Source of the DNA: Pseudocercospora fijiensis CIRAD86
Lineage: Eukaryota > Ascomycota > Dothideomycetes > Mycosphaerellales > Mycosphaerellaceae
Assembly: GCF_000340215.1 (NCBI RefSeq)
Contig: NW_006921541.1
Span: forward strand, 1,027,527-1,091,526
DNA length: 64,000 nucleotides
Reading direction: 5' to 3'
This document shows positions 35,437-45,056 of the stretch, piece after piece. Numbering within the stretch: the first letter of the stretch is position 1; every line of letters starts with the position of its first letter. The notes under the pieces were generated by a model, which was given only the letters and a program-made list of their open reading frames with translations, did not search any database and was not told the DNA's origin. Position numbers and translations under genes: made by a program.

Positions 35437-35623
35437 TATTACGGGTAAGCAACGCGTACGCAGATACTAGATATAAGACTTAATAGGTTCGATAAAGAGC
35501 TAAGTCTATCTACGTAAATCCGAATAGTTTTATATAGTACGCTAAGCGCTAAGTAGTAGGTTAGAGTCGCGTAGGCCGAATGCCTAAGGCTAGCGCTTTC
35601 TACCTAGGGCGTAGCCCTTTATA
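35437..35623 (-). repeat. G2 5' LTR (187 bp)
   Basis: Same ends and length as the left LTR. It differs at about nine sites, all C/T or G/A. Confidence 0.92.
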
Positions 35624-35628
35624 GTATA

Positions 35629-36870
35629 CTAGCGTATTAAAGCACTAAAGTACTTACTATTTAGCGAGTTGTCTTTACTTCCTATCCTAAAGAAGCTATT
35701 CGTAGAGCTTATAATAGACTTTATTATAGGCCTTCCTCCTACTAAGCGTAGGGGTAGTAAGGATCTATATAATACTATCCTTATTATAGTAGATCGATTT
35801 ACTAAAGGCGCTCGATATATCCTAGCGCGGAAAGATTAGACTGCTATTAATATAGTAGAAGCGCTATAGAATAACATCTTTTATACCTATTAGGGAACCC
35901 CTAAGGGGATAGTATCTAATCGCGGATCGATACTAATATTGTACTATTAGAGCGAGATATACTTATAGCTAAGACTAAAGCATCGGCTATTAATAGCCTT
36001 CTATCTATAGACTAACGGTTAAATAGAGAGGCAGAATGCTACCCTATAGCAGTACCTACGTAGCTATATTAATAAGAACTCTAAAGATTAGGTTAACCTC
36101 CTATAACCTATAGAATTCGTATATAACAATAGCGTACACTTATTAACTAAGGTTTTACCCTATATAGCTATAATAGGCTAAAATGCCGCTTTACCGTAAG
36201 AACTGTTTACCTTACTCGAGGCCGAGCGTAAGGAAAGGGAAGCGCATTAAGTACTAGAGATACTAGCGGCAATAGAACGCGTTTAGAAGATACGGGAAAT
36301 GTACGCTAAGATAGCTAAGAAGCTGATAAAGGCTTAAGAATACTAAAAGACCTACTACGATAAGCGCTATATACTAATAACCTTTAAGCAAGGCGATATA
36401 GTTATACTTAGTATAAAGAACCTCTATATCCGTAAACACCTATTACCTAATAGCAAAACAAGGCCTAAGCTCGTACTAAGATATATTAGCCTATTCTGTA
36501 TCTAATAGGCTAGGGGTATATAGGCTTATTAGTTATAGCTTCCTCCTTTTTATACTATCTATAATACCTTCTATATGTCCCTCCTTAAGCTATATTACTA
36601 GCGCGAAGGCGATAAAGCGCCTACCGAGTTAGAAGAAGTCTTAGCTAATAGTAAAGAGCTATAGTCGGTCGAACGAATACTAAAGTATCGGACTAGGTAA
36701 GGTAAGAAGGAGTACCTACTAAGATAGCAAGGCTATTTACCTAAATAGGACTTATAGGAAGCTAAAGGCTCCTTTAAGGATATAACTAAGTTGTTAGATA
36801 AGTATTAGACTAGTATAAAGAATAAGAAGAAGGCTAAGAACCTATAATATCGCTAGAGAAGACCTAGGAT
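35629..36870 (+). pseudogene. G1 pol, second part: integrase core and C-terminus
   Basis: Continues the integrase interrupted by G2. It opens with a 'KYLLFSELSLLPILKK' block and an IIDFIIGLPPTK stretch at 35,690-35,745 that includes the first catalytic Asp. SKDLYNTILIIVDRFTKGARYI follows at 35,758-35,822. The block with the catalytic Glu reads TNG-stop-IERQNATL at 36,013-36,045, and the C-terminal region is Lys/Leu-rich to about 36,850. The trace runs out in TAG codons just before a 25-bp palindrome at 36,871. It is non-functional through stops and the G2 insertion. Confidence 0.8.
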
Positions 36871-36895
36871 TAATAGTACCCCCGGGGTGCTATTA
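36871..36895. repeat. 25-bp GC-core quasi-palindrome in G1
   Basis: TAATAGTACCCCC followed by GGGGTGCTATTA. It lies about 20 bases past the end of the traceable pol frame and matches the repeated element of the Y/Z family in length and core, although G1 is otherwise unrelated to that family. Confidence 0.8.
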
Positions 36896-38092
36896 GCTAA
36901 CTAATTAGAGGCAAGCAATTGTAAGCAAAGGACAACGAGACTATACTATAATAGTAAACGCGTACCGAGTATCGACAAGCGCACTATAACGCATTAATCG
37001 CCTACTCTTTTAAGGATTCTACCTCTTTACTAACGTAGCAAGGCCCTTCTCTTAGTATTTAGGTTCCCCTTCTATTCCTTATTCTATTAAGGCCTCGGGG
37101 CCTAGGCGATCGACGATAGCGACGCACGCGCGCGCGAATAACGATAATAACGATAATAATAGCGTCGCGCTACAAGTTAGCGGTACGTTAGAAGCTAATA
37201 CGGTCGTATTAATAATATTGCTATTGTTTATAGTTAAAGAAGGAAACTAGAAAGCAAGGTAAAGTTAGCGCTAAGACGGCTAGCGCTACTATTGTTAACA
37301 TTACTTGCTATTATTACTATATCTATAGGACAACCTTACCTATACTATAGGCCTAAGGCTAGAGCCTATTATACTAACTAAGTTAAAAGAACGACTATAA
37401 TAAGGGTTTAATTAAAACTTTAAGGCTAGGTTAAAATATAAGGAAAAAGTTAATTAATTAATAGACTAACTAAGGGCAAAAATATAGAGCTAAGCTAGCC
37501 GGGGTCGATCTTATAGATAATAGGTTACTCCTCGATCTTTCTAACCCTTTAAGTAAGGCGAACCTTAACTACTACGCTTATAATAGCCGTTATCTATAGA
37601 AACTAGACGAACTGTGTTTTAGAAGATTAATAATTAAAGGCTACTAAACCTAACTAATTAGAGCTAGCGAAACTACGAACAATAGATAGAAATAGCCCTC
37701 GGAAACAATAGTAATTAGCCCTCGAAACGAACATTGCTAGGTCTTTTATAGTAGACGCAAAGAACTCGGATAATATTACTTAGAACAGAGGCAGTACTAT
37801 AATACCTCGTACGTCTACCTATTATAGCAGGGAAGACGCGCTCGTATTATAATTAGCGAATAGCCCTCGATTCTAATAGATATATATTACCTTATTATAT
37901 ATAAGGATAGCGTAGTTAGAGTATTATATTGCTATTAGAAGGTAAGGTTTAATAAGGTTATATAATTAGGTAGTTAAGCGTTTAATTTAGCGCGGACTAA
38001 GCAGTTATTAGATTTACTAAGTTAGTAGTAATAGAGGTCGAGATTAGAATATAGAACGGCTACGAGGGCGCGGCCTTTAGAAGGGAAGCGTA
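36896..38092 (+). other. G1 region between pol and 3' LTR, no gene recognised
   Basis: About 1.2 kb with closed frames. Near the end TTAGAAGGGAAGCG directly before the LTR is a plausible polypurine tract. No env-like or other domain is seen. Confidence 0.5.
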
Positions 38093-38288
38093 TATTAGGG
38101 CTAAAGAGGCTATACGTAATTAGTATATAACTAGGCCGAGTAAAGCTAGGGTCTCGATGCCTTAGGTAGGGCTTAGCGCTTAGCGTTAGGCTAACTTACC
38201 TACCTTCCTCCCTCTCCTCCTAGATCCTTATCGAATACTACTATACCTACTACTACCCTATCTACCTGCTAACATAACCCCTATTATA
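38093..38288 (+). repeat. G1 LTR C (196 bp, 3' LTR)
   Basis: TATTAGGGC...CTATTATA, followed by GTAAT (38,289-38,293). It shares the CCCCTATTATA end with LTR A rather than LTR B. Confidence 0.92.
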
Positions 38289-38293
38289 GTAAT

Positions 38294-39589
38294 CTCGTTC
38301 GTATACTAGACTGTTTCGACTATCGTCTCGTTATTACCCTTCCTAGTATAGCGCCTAGTATATATATAATATCGGTCGGTATGTTTTAAAGTTTTATACG
38401 GTAAGGTAAGGACTTAGGAGTAGTAGATATATCCTAGTAGCTATATAGAAACACCCTTTCTTTAATAGTATCGTATCGTTAGGAATAGCTATATAGTAAA
38501 TAGCTAGCTACCTTTTTTTGTTTCCTAGCTATCTAACTACTAGAGTATTTTTCCTAGCTACCCTAGCTATCCTAACTACCTAAATTTTGCCTTCTATACG
38601 GCGCCTCTCTTCTACTAACAGAACCGAGCTACTATACCTAACGAATCTAAGCTCGTTTTTAGTCTTAATCTGTCCTCTTTCGGTATAAGATACTCGATAA
38701 GCAAATGCTTAGGCCGAGTCTAACTACGAAACCTAAGACTAACTAATAGCACTATTAACTGGTCCTAATCCTCGAACTCCTTCCGCTTCTTAGTAAAGAC
38801 CTTAAAGAGCGCCTAAGCTTCGTCGGGTACCTACGAAGTAGTCGAGATAAAGCCGTATCGCCAAAACAGGTAATCCTTCGGAGGCTTATATAGAGATTTA
38901 GAGAATTCTAACGCTAATCTATCCTTCTAGTAGCTTAGATTCCGGATATAAGCCCTCTCTACCTTAGTAAAGATTTTATATAGCAGCAGCACTCCACCCT
39001 TAAGAAACGCTTTCTATTTAACTATTAGTATCTACCGGCTACGAACGCCGGCTATATATACCGAGTATAGAATAATTACCTATACCCCTTCCTCTTTTAG
39101 TAACTCTTCCGCCGTCTCTAGATACCTAGCCCTAATAGTATTAATCGTAACCTACTTTGCCTTTATAGACGTAAAGGCTTCGCTCTAATACTAATAGAGA
39201 AATCTCTACTCTATATCGAGGATATAAAGACGACTAGTATTAATTCTAATCCTTGCTAGCTTTTCGTAGTAGCTTTAACGATAATTTTCTAGATTAATAG
39301 GACTTATGCCTTAGCCCTTTACTAGTACCTCGTCTCTTTAACTATACTCGATCTACTCCTAGCGCTTATCGTCTATAGCGTTAGGCCCTAAGACTATACC
39401 TATTACTAGATCGACGTATAGTATCTCCTCGCTCTTTTAAATCCCTTTATTCGTAGTATTAAGCTCTTTCGCGGCATTCTAAACTCTAGTATTATTGTTC
39501 TCGGCTATCTAAATATCTCCGTTACTAGTATCGCTCGTATCGATAGAGATAGCGGCTAAAGGTCTAAATGCTATTAGTTAACGTCTTAA
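38294..39589 (-). pseudogene. Unrecognised RIP-degraded gene relic, upstream part (interrupted by G1)
   Basis: From about 39,290 leftward a minus-strand frame gives, through TAG stops, LARIRINTSRLYILDIE, then IKAK...TINTIRARYLETAEELLKEEG, AFLKGGVLLLYKIFTKVERAYIRNL and PPKDYLFWRYGFISTTS. It is basic and helical, with no motif I can tie to a known transposase or host family. The inverted GCCGGC block at 39,590 bounds it on the right, and the frame direction leads into 22,791-23,374 beyond G1. Confidence 0.4.
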
Positions 39590-39655
39590 AAAAATGCCGG
39601 CTATAGCTACCGGCTATATCTGCTAGCTACGGCTACTAGCTACGGCTATCGGCTA
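39590..39655. repeat. GCCGGCTA tandem block (reverse)
   Basis: AAAATGCCGGCTATAGCTACCGGCTATA followed by degenerate CTACGGCTA units. It is the inverted counterpart of the block at 22,752-22,790. Smaller blocks of the same motif lie at about 16,805, 18,738, 18,984, 20,410 and 39,033. Confidence 0.75.
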
Positions 39656-39783
39656 GATTAACTTACGCTACTAGAAACTTACGCTCGAAAACTAGACGCA
39701 ATTCCTTCCTCCTCTTAGCCTTCTCTTAGATTGTCTTCTTATTCTAACCTTTACTTTTTTCTATAGGCGCTAGCTATTAATAG

Positions 39784-40063
39784 TAAAGGACGGAAACCAA
39801 CACTACTACTACTACTTATAGCAATAGTATAGGCTACCGAGGGTAATATAACCTATAGCAATACGGGCAGCTATGTTTAGCAAGATAGGATAACGAGACT
39901 GTCGCTTAGGCTAATAACTAGAGCCCTGCAATATAGGCATTATAGAAGTGTAACGTAAACAATGTGCTATACGAGGTTAGTGCTCTATCTATAATATAGA
40001 AGGAGGCCTCTTATATAGGCTTAAAACTCAGCCTAGGTGTGTAGGGCCGGTTACTAGCTAATA
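39784..40063 (-). repeat. Z 3' LTR (280 bp)
   Basis: TAAAGGACGG...GCTAATA on the plus strand, the same length as both Y LTRs. It is followed on the plus strand by TCCCTCCCTTTCTTC, which on the minus strand is the polypurine tract. Confidence 0.9.
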
Positions 40064-40175
40064 TCCCTCCCTTTCTTCGTGTCTAACTAGACACGCTTTA
40101 TATTGTGCGCTTAAAACAAACAGTTATATAGTAACCTTAGGCATCTTAGCTAAGGCTATCTTTTAGAGACTCCGC

Positions 40176-40199
40176 AATAACACCCCGGGGGTAGCATTA
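40176..40199. repeat. 25-bp quasi-palindrome, m1 (24 bp here), overlapping ORF3 stop in Z
   Basis: AATAACACCCC with GGGGGTAGCATTA. The ORF3 stop codon (minus strand TAA) is its last arm. Equivalent to m4 in Y. Confidence 0.85.
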
Positions 40200-43013
40200 T
40201 TCCTAGATTCTATTAATATATAAAAACAACTTCCTAAGCATCCAATCTACTACGCTAACTTACTACTGCTTCAATACACCGTAATCCTTACTAGCAATAA
40301 CCTTATTAGCTAGTCGACTATCCTAAACTCCTCCGTAGGTATTAAAGCTGTTAGTACTAAAGTACTCTGCCTCGAAGTAAGCTTAATTAACGAGGAGATT
40401 AGCAGCTTTGTCCTATATAGCCTTCTCCTATTCGCGTAGATAGTCTTTAAGCTCCTCTTTACTAAACTAGAGGATTTGTTTAACTTCGTTCTAAATAACG
40501 TAACTTAACTAAGGAATTCTACCGACTAGGGCATCGGAAATGTAACTAAGGCCTTCGACTAAGATAGCGGTAGGGAAGGCGAACGGTACGAAGGTATTAG
40601 AACCTAGAAGGGCAGTTAGATTGCGGTGCGCCTTAGCAACCTTAGCGACGGTTAAGTTGTCGTAGCCCTTAATCTTAGTGCCGTCGATAATACGAGAGTA
40701 GCCTAGGTCGATTAATATATAGTCGCTCTCGGGCTTTAGATCGCTATACGAAAGGTGTAGTATCTAAACAGAGACTTCGCATTCTTTTAGAGGGTTAAGG
40801 ATCTACTAAGCTACCTCGCCTTCGTTAGGCTAACTATCGAACATATAACCGAGGTCGTCGTTAGTAAGGTGCTTGTTAGTAAGCTTGCTAATCTTGTTTA
40901 GTAGAACTAGGCTACGGGCATTAAGCTTCTTAACCTAGTTCTCGAAGACCTCTAGTTCGTATATACCCTTAACGATAGTTAAATAGGCGGTCTTATCTTT
41001 AGACATAAGAGAAACCTTAATACGTAGATAGCTAGCACCCTTACTAGCTACAAGCTTAACTATATCTTGTCCGAGACGAGAAGTCTCCTTAGTAGGGCAG
41101 TTCTTATAACCGCTATTACCTACCTTAAAGTACTTAGTAGGCTTAGGGACGGAGATAAGCTCGTATACGTAATTAGGTCGAAGGGCAACGGCTAAGAGCT
41201 ACAAGGCGGGATACTAACGGACGATTTAGTTGCTTACTCTATAGGTTTAAAGGGCATTACGGCCTTCCTGCTTAGACTTAGGCAGCTTACGTATATACTA
41301 AAAGAATATACGAAACTCCTCCTATATTAGGTCGACGATAAGAGGAAAGTACGCTCTACGAGGCGACTATATCTAACCGAAGACTCAAGGGAAGATAGTA
41401 TTACTAGTCTAACGAAAGCGGTCGAAGGAAGTGCCTTAGCCGAGAATGCTAGTAATTAACTTATACCGACGCTTAGTTAGCGTAAGATCGCGAGTAATAG
41501 TGCTAGTAGGGTTAAATACGTAGAGTCCTAGAGAGGTCGGGGCGGTAGTAGGACGTCTAGGAAACTAGTTAGTATAACTAGTCTTAAGGGCAGTAAAGGC
41601 ATCCTAATTAGCAACCTCGCGACTAATCTTTAATAGGCGACCGACGAGGACACTCGCCTTAGTACTAGTATAGAGACTATAGACCTTAGCAGCCTTCTTA
41701 ACATAGTTAGTATATATAGTAAACCGCTCTTTACCTAGCTTACTAAGGTCGTCGAGCTATTAATAGATAGATAGGGCAGTAGGAGCTTTACCTATATCGG
41801 CTTTAGGAACTATATCGATATTAGTAATAAGGTGCGTAATAGAGTCGCCCTTATAAGAACTATAGATGTTCTTAGTTAATAGGATCGGCGAGAGGCCTCT
41901 ATCTCTACACTCGCTAAAGGAGCCCTCGGAGGAGACATCTTCTAGTAGTGCATCTAGCATATTAACATCCGAGTTACTATAGTTAGTACTATAGTTAGTA
42001 CTATAGTCGGTACTAGAAAGAGTGCTATACTTCTTAGTAGCCTTGCGGAGGGCCTAGCGAGTATACAATGCCTTCTTGCGCGCTACTTCGGCCTTAGCGC
42101 GCTCGTCTTAAACTTCTTAAGGGACCTTACGGTTACGGGTCGAGCGACGATCCTTAGCCTGTATTTCTATAGCGAGCGTAAGACTAGTAGCCGTATCGGC
42201 CTCGGTCTCTAGGCGAAGAGCTTTGCGTTTAAGGATATTAACGATAGGAGCCTCTTAACCTTTAATAATAAAGCCTATACTATTAATACGACAGCCCTTC
42301 TCTTTTAGTAGATCCTTAGTTATCTATATATTAAGATCGACCTAGACAATCGCATCGTAGTGCTTCTTCTAGTAGGCTGTCGTAAAGTCGTTAAGCGCAA
42401 AGGACAAGTTAAGTAACTACTTACCTACCTTCTTACTAGCGGTAGATATACGATAGATTATAGTACGGAAAAGATACTCGGCGCCTTAACGACGGACCTT
42501 ATACTTATTAACGAACGAAGAGACCTGCTTAGCACGCTGTTATCTACCGTAGGCGAAGTTAATAAGGCTTTTAGGAAGACTGCTTAGTCCTCCCTAATGT
42601 TCGAAGGCCTAGTCGAGGGTCTTAAAGCGCAAACGAATCTAGATACCGGCCGTCTCGAGGCTATAGACGATAGGAAAGGCTTATTCGATATCTATATCGT
42701 TAAGAACCTCGCGCTTAAAGATACGCTCACCGATAGACTAACGCAAGTTGTTTATACCGTACGTAACTAAGATAGTAGCCTTCTTAATGTTCTTATTAAT
42801 AACGCGTAGTAGGGTACGAGCGTTCTAGATCTTCTCTTAAGGGTCTTTAAGGGCGGTAACGATCTAGAAGCAGTGCTCGAAGCTAGTTGCAGTAGCTAAG
42901 GCGCTATCGGATAGGGCTTCGATCGGAACTAGGGCAGCTAGGCTTAGGTTAATAGGGGTAGGTAGGTCGTTGCTACTACTAGCGCCTAGCGGATTTAGGG
43001 CGCCGGAAGACAT
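40197..43013 (-). pseudogene. Z ORF3: third ORF in env position, 938 codons, RIP stops
   Basis: From ATG 43,013-43,011 one frame can be followed without frameshift to TAA 40,199-40,197, interrupted only by RIP-type TAG/TAA codons. The N-terminus is Ser/Ala/Pro-rich. A helical basic region with RAKAEVARKKAL is at about 42,060-42,100. A Ser-Thr-Asn-Tyr repeat is at 41,975-42,020, followed by an acidic stretch (LDALLEDVSSEGSF) and a SYLRIKVSLMSKDKTAYLTIV segment at 40,970-41,040. No zinc knuckle, protease, RT or clear membrane span is seen, so nothing supports an envelope function. It lies between the pol stop and the 3' LTR. Its stop codon is inside a 25-bp palindrome. Family unknown to me. Confidence 0.7.
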
Positions 43014-43433
43014 AGTCGACCGAAGCGGAAGTAGGTTATAAACGAGTTTGCAAGTATATTCGTTGCTTAATAATAATAATTAAAGGGTTTAAATAGAAGG
43101 GGTAGGGGTAGTTAAGCGGTAGCGAGTTAGTTAGTAATCGAGTAGAAGAAGGAGCTTAGGAAGCTCGCTTTAAATATAGTACGAAGGTAACGTAGTCCGT
43201 ATATTCCGCGCTAGTAAAGCAAACGGATAACGGCTATATATAAAAGTAAAGCTGCATATAAGACTTCTTTATTGTTAGGGTAGGCTAAAGTTTAATAATC
43301 GATCTAGCTAATTGCTAGTAGCAACTAGGCGCCTTTTATTAAACTTTAGCTATCGTAGACTCTCGCGTGCTCGAAATGTAACTAGTTAGTTCGAGTCCCT
43401 AGCAGAAACCTATAGTAGTAAGGCTAGCGGGAC

Positions 43434-43458
43434 TAATAACACCCCCGGGGTAGCATTA
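43434..43458. repeat. 25-bp quasi-palindrome, m2, upstream of ORF3 in Z
   Basis: TAATAACACCCCC with GGGGTAGCATTA, about 420 bp upstream of the ORF3 ATG. Least RIP-changed copy. Confidence 0.88.
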
Positions 43459-43877
43459 GCTTTTCTCTAGAGATGCTCGGTAACGAGGAGTAAGTTACCT
43501 AGGCCTAGCGTAGCTAATTCGTCGATATATTAGCCTATAGTACTACCGTTGTAGGTATAGCATTACCTTTTACATTAGCAAGTACGTAAAGGTAGTCCGT
43601 ACGTTTACCTTCTTTCTTCTTCTAAATACTAAGCTTAACAGCCTAAGGTCCCTATTCTTAGAGGCTATCGGCCTAGGTTACTATATCTATTTAAGAGCTA
43701 GGAAGGGAGAGGGATCCTCCCTTTCTTAGTGTCCTACGTAACTAGTGCTAATTATAGTAGGAACATCCTCTAGTAGAGTATCTTATTATCGTTATTACTT
43801 AAGGGTAGTCGCTAGAGCCTAGAAATCTAGAGGGAAGTAGTCCTAAAAGGGTAGAGGGTTAGGTTCGGCCATTTTCC
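43459..43877 (-). other. Spacer between pol and ORF3 in Z
   Basis: About 0.4 kb flanked by two oppositely oriented 25-bp palindromes (m2, m3). No coding trace. Position suggests an intercistronic control or processing region. Confidence 0.45.
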
Positions 43878-43902
43878 TAATACTACCCCCGGGGTATTAT
43901 TA
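43878..43902. repeat. 25-bp quasi-palindrome, m3, downstream of pol in Z (inverted orientation)
   Basis: TAATACTACCCCC with GGGGTATTATTA, extended on both sides by TTTTCC and GGAAAA to an inverted repeat of about 37 bp (43,872-43,908). Confidence 0.88.
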
Positions 43903-44153
43903 GGAAAACACGCCTCGTATAGTTCTATCTAAGGAAACAAGAGTAAAGGAATAAAGTTATAGCAACATCTTCGAAGGCTAAAGAGCAGAACAATAGACAA
44001 AGTAAAAGCAAAAGAGGGCAATAACTATAAGCATTAACACCGTAGGAATAAGTAGTAAGGACTAAAGCTATAGGGCGGCACTATATTAATAGCGCGGAGA
44101 AGGCAAGGAAAGTAACGTAGTAGAGGTAGGAAAAGATAAGCAATTATTTAGTC

Positions 44154-44640
44154 TCGGGGTCTAGCTATAATTCTAGGAGGTCTTCGTCGCTAGACTAGTC
44201 GAGTTCCTCCTCGGAGTTAGAGGCAGATAGCTAGAAGTCTAGTTTACTATCGGAATCAATATCGGAAATGCTCTACGCGCAATTAATATATATATAACCC
44301 TCCCTTTGTTTATAAGTTATTCCTAATAGCTTACTAAGACGTATCTAGGGATGCGTATAGTTATTAGGCAGAACAGGATCTATAATCGCGGTAGGATCCT
44401 CCTCTCGATAGGTATCTAAGGTCGGTAGAGGGTCTATAGAGGCATTAACTTCCTCCTCGGTCGGGGGAGGGCGGGCAGGCTCTCTTAATTCGACGATCTT
44501 CTTTAGGTTAGCCCGGGGGTGCGAGTGCTTTAAGGTAGCACTATTAAGTTCCTAAAGACGGTACGTAGAACTATCGTAAAGGACCTCCTATACTCTATAA
44601 GGCCCTTTCTATTTAAAGGCTAGCTTATAGGAGTAACTGT
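44154..44640 (-). pseudogene. Z pol, 3' end of integrase (cut by Y)
   Basis: Homologous to 49,034-49,520 of Y. The stop is TAA at 44,156-44,154 where Y has TGA, a G-to-A change of RIP type. The frame is an acidic, Pro/Ser/Asp-rich C-terminus. It is severed at the CTGT target site. Confidence 0.8.
44637..44640. repeat. Target-site duplication CTGT, left (Y)
   Basis: CTGT before the left Y LTR is repeated at 56,979-56,982 after the right LTR. The uninterrupted equivalent inside Y itself (49,526 region) reads CTAT, once. Confidence 0.75.
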
Positions 44641-44920
44641 TAAATAACGGAAACTAACACCACTACTACTACTAGTAGTAATAGTATAGGCTACCGAGGG
44701 TAATATAACCTATAGCAATATAGGCAGCTATGTTTAGTATAATAGGATAACAAGACGGTTGCTTAGGCTAATAACTAGAGCCCTACAACATAGGCATTAT
44801 AGAAGTGTAATATAAACAATGTACTATACGAGGTTAGTGCTCTATCTATAATATAGAAGGAGGCCTCTTATATAGGCTTAAAACTTAGCCTAGGTGTATA
44901 GGGCCGGTTACTAGCTAATA
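44641..44920 (-). repeat. Y 3' LTR (280 bp)
   Basis: TAAATAACGG...GCTAATA on the plus strand. Contains a short ACT/AGT triplet run. Same length as the other two copies. Confidence 0.92.
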
Positions 44921-44935
44921 TCCCTCCCTTTCTTC
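44921..44935 (-). promoter_or_regulatory. Y polypurine tract
   Basis: Minus strand GAAGAAAGGGAGGGA abuts TATTAG (from TGTTAG) of the LTR. The same tract occurs in Z at 40,064-40,078. Confidence 0.8.
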
Positions 44936-45032
44936 GTATCTAACTAGATACGCTTTATATTATACGCTTAAAACAAATAGTTATATAGTAACCTTAGGCA
45001 TCTTAGCTAAGGCTATCTTTTAGAGACTCCGC

Positions 45033-45056
45033 AATAATACCCCCGGGGTAGTATTA
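45033..45056. repeat. 25-bp quasi-palindrome, m4 (24 bp), overlapping ORF3 stop in Y
   Basis: AATAATACCCCC with GGGGTAGTATTA. The minus-strand TAA at 45,056-45,054 is the ORF3 stop. Confidence 0.85.

Larger units (their letters stand above)
29764..35623 (-). mobile_element. G2: chromodomain Ty3/Gypsy retrotransposon nested in G1 (5,860 bp)
   Basis: Two 187-bp LTRs (29,764-29,950 and 35,437-35,623) differ at about nine sites, all transitions. They are flanked by GTATA on both sides. Coding is on the minus strand: gag, RT, integrase, chromodomain. A polypurine tract lies next to the left LTR and a self-complementary primer site next to the right LTR, both as expected for this orientation. It splits G1's integrase, and the G1 reading resumes at 35,624 after one copy of GTATA. 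Confidence 0.92.
23380..38288 (+). mobile_element. G1: Ty3/Gypsy LTR retrotransposon, composite with three LTRs and nested G2
   Basis: Bounded by LTRs of one family at 23,380-23,629 and 38,093-38,288 with a shared 5-bp flank GTAAT. Inside is a third LTR (25,310-25,506), so the order is LTR, truncated gag copy, LTR, full gag-pol, LTR. Coding is on the plus strand: gag with CCHC knuckle, RT, RNase H, then integrase. The Gypsy element G2 (29,764-35,623) interrupts the integrase zinc finger. Without G2 and its duplication G1 is about 9.0 kb. RT-RH before INT places it in Ty3/Gypsy. The 11 bases after the middle LTR are complementary to LTR sequence, as in Tf1/sushi self-priming elements. All genes carry RIP stops. 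Confidence 0.85.
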
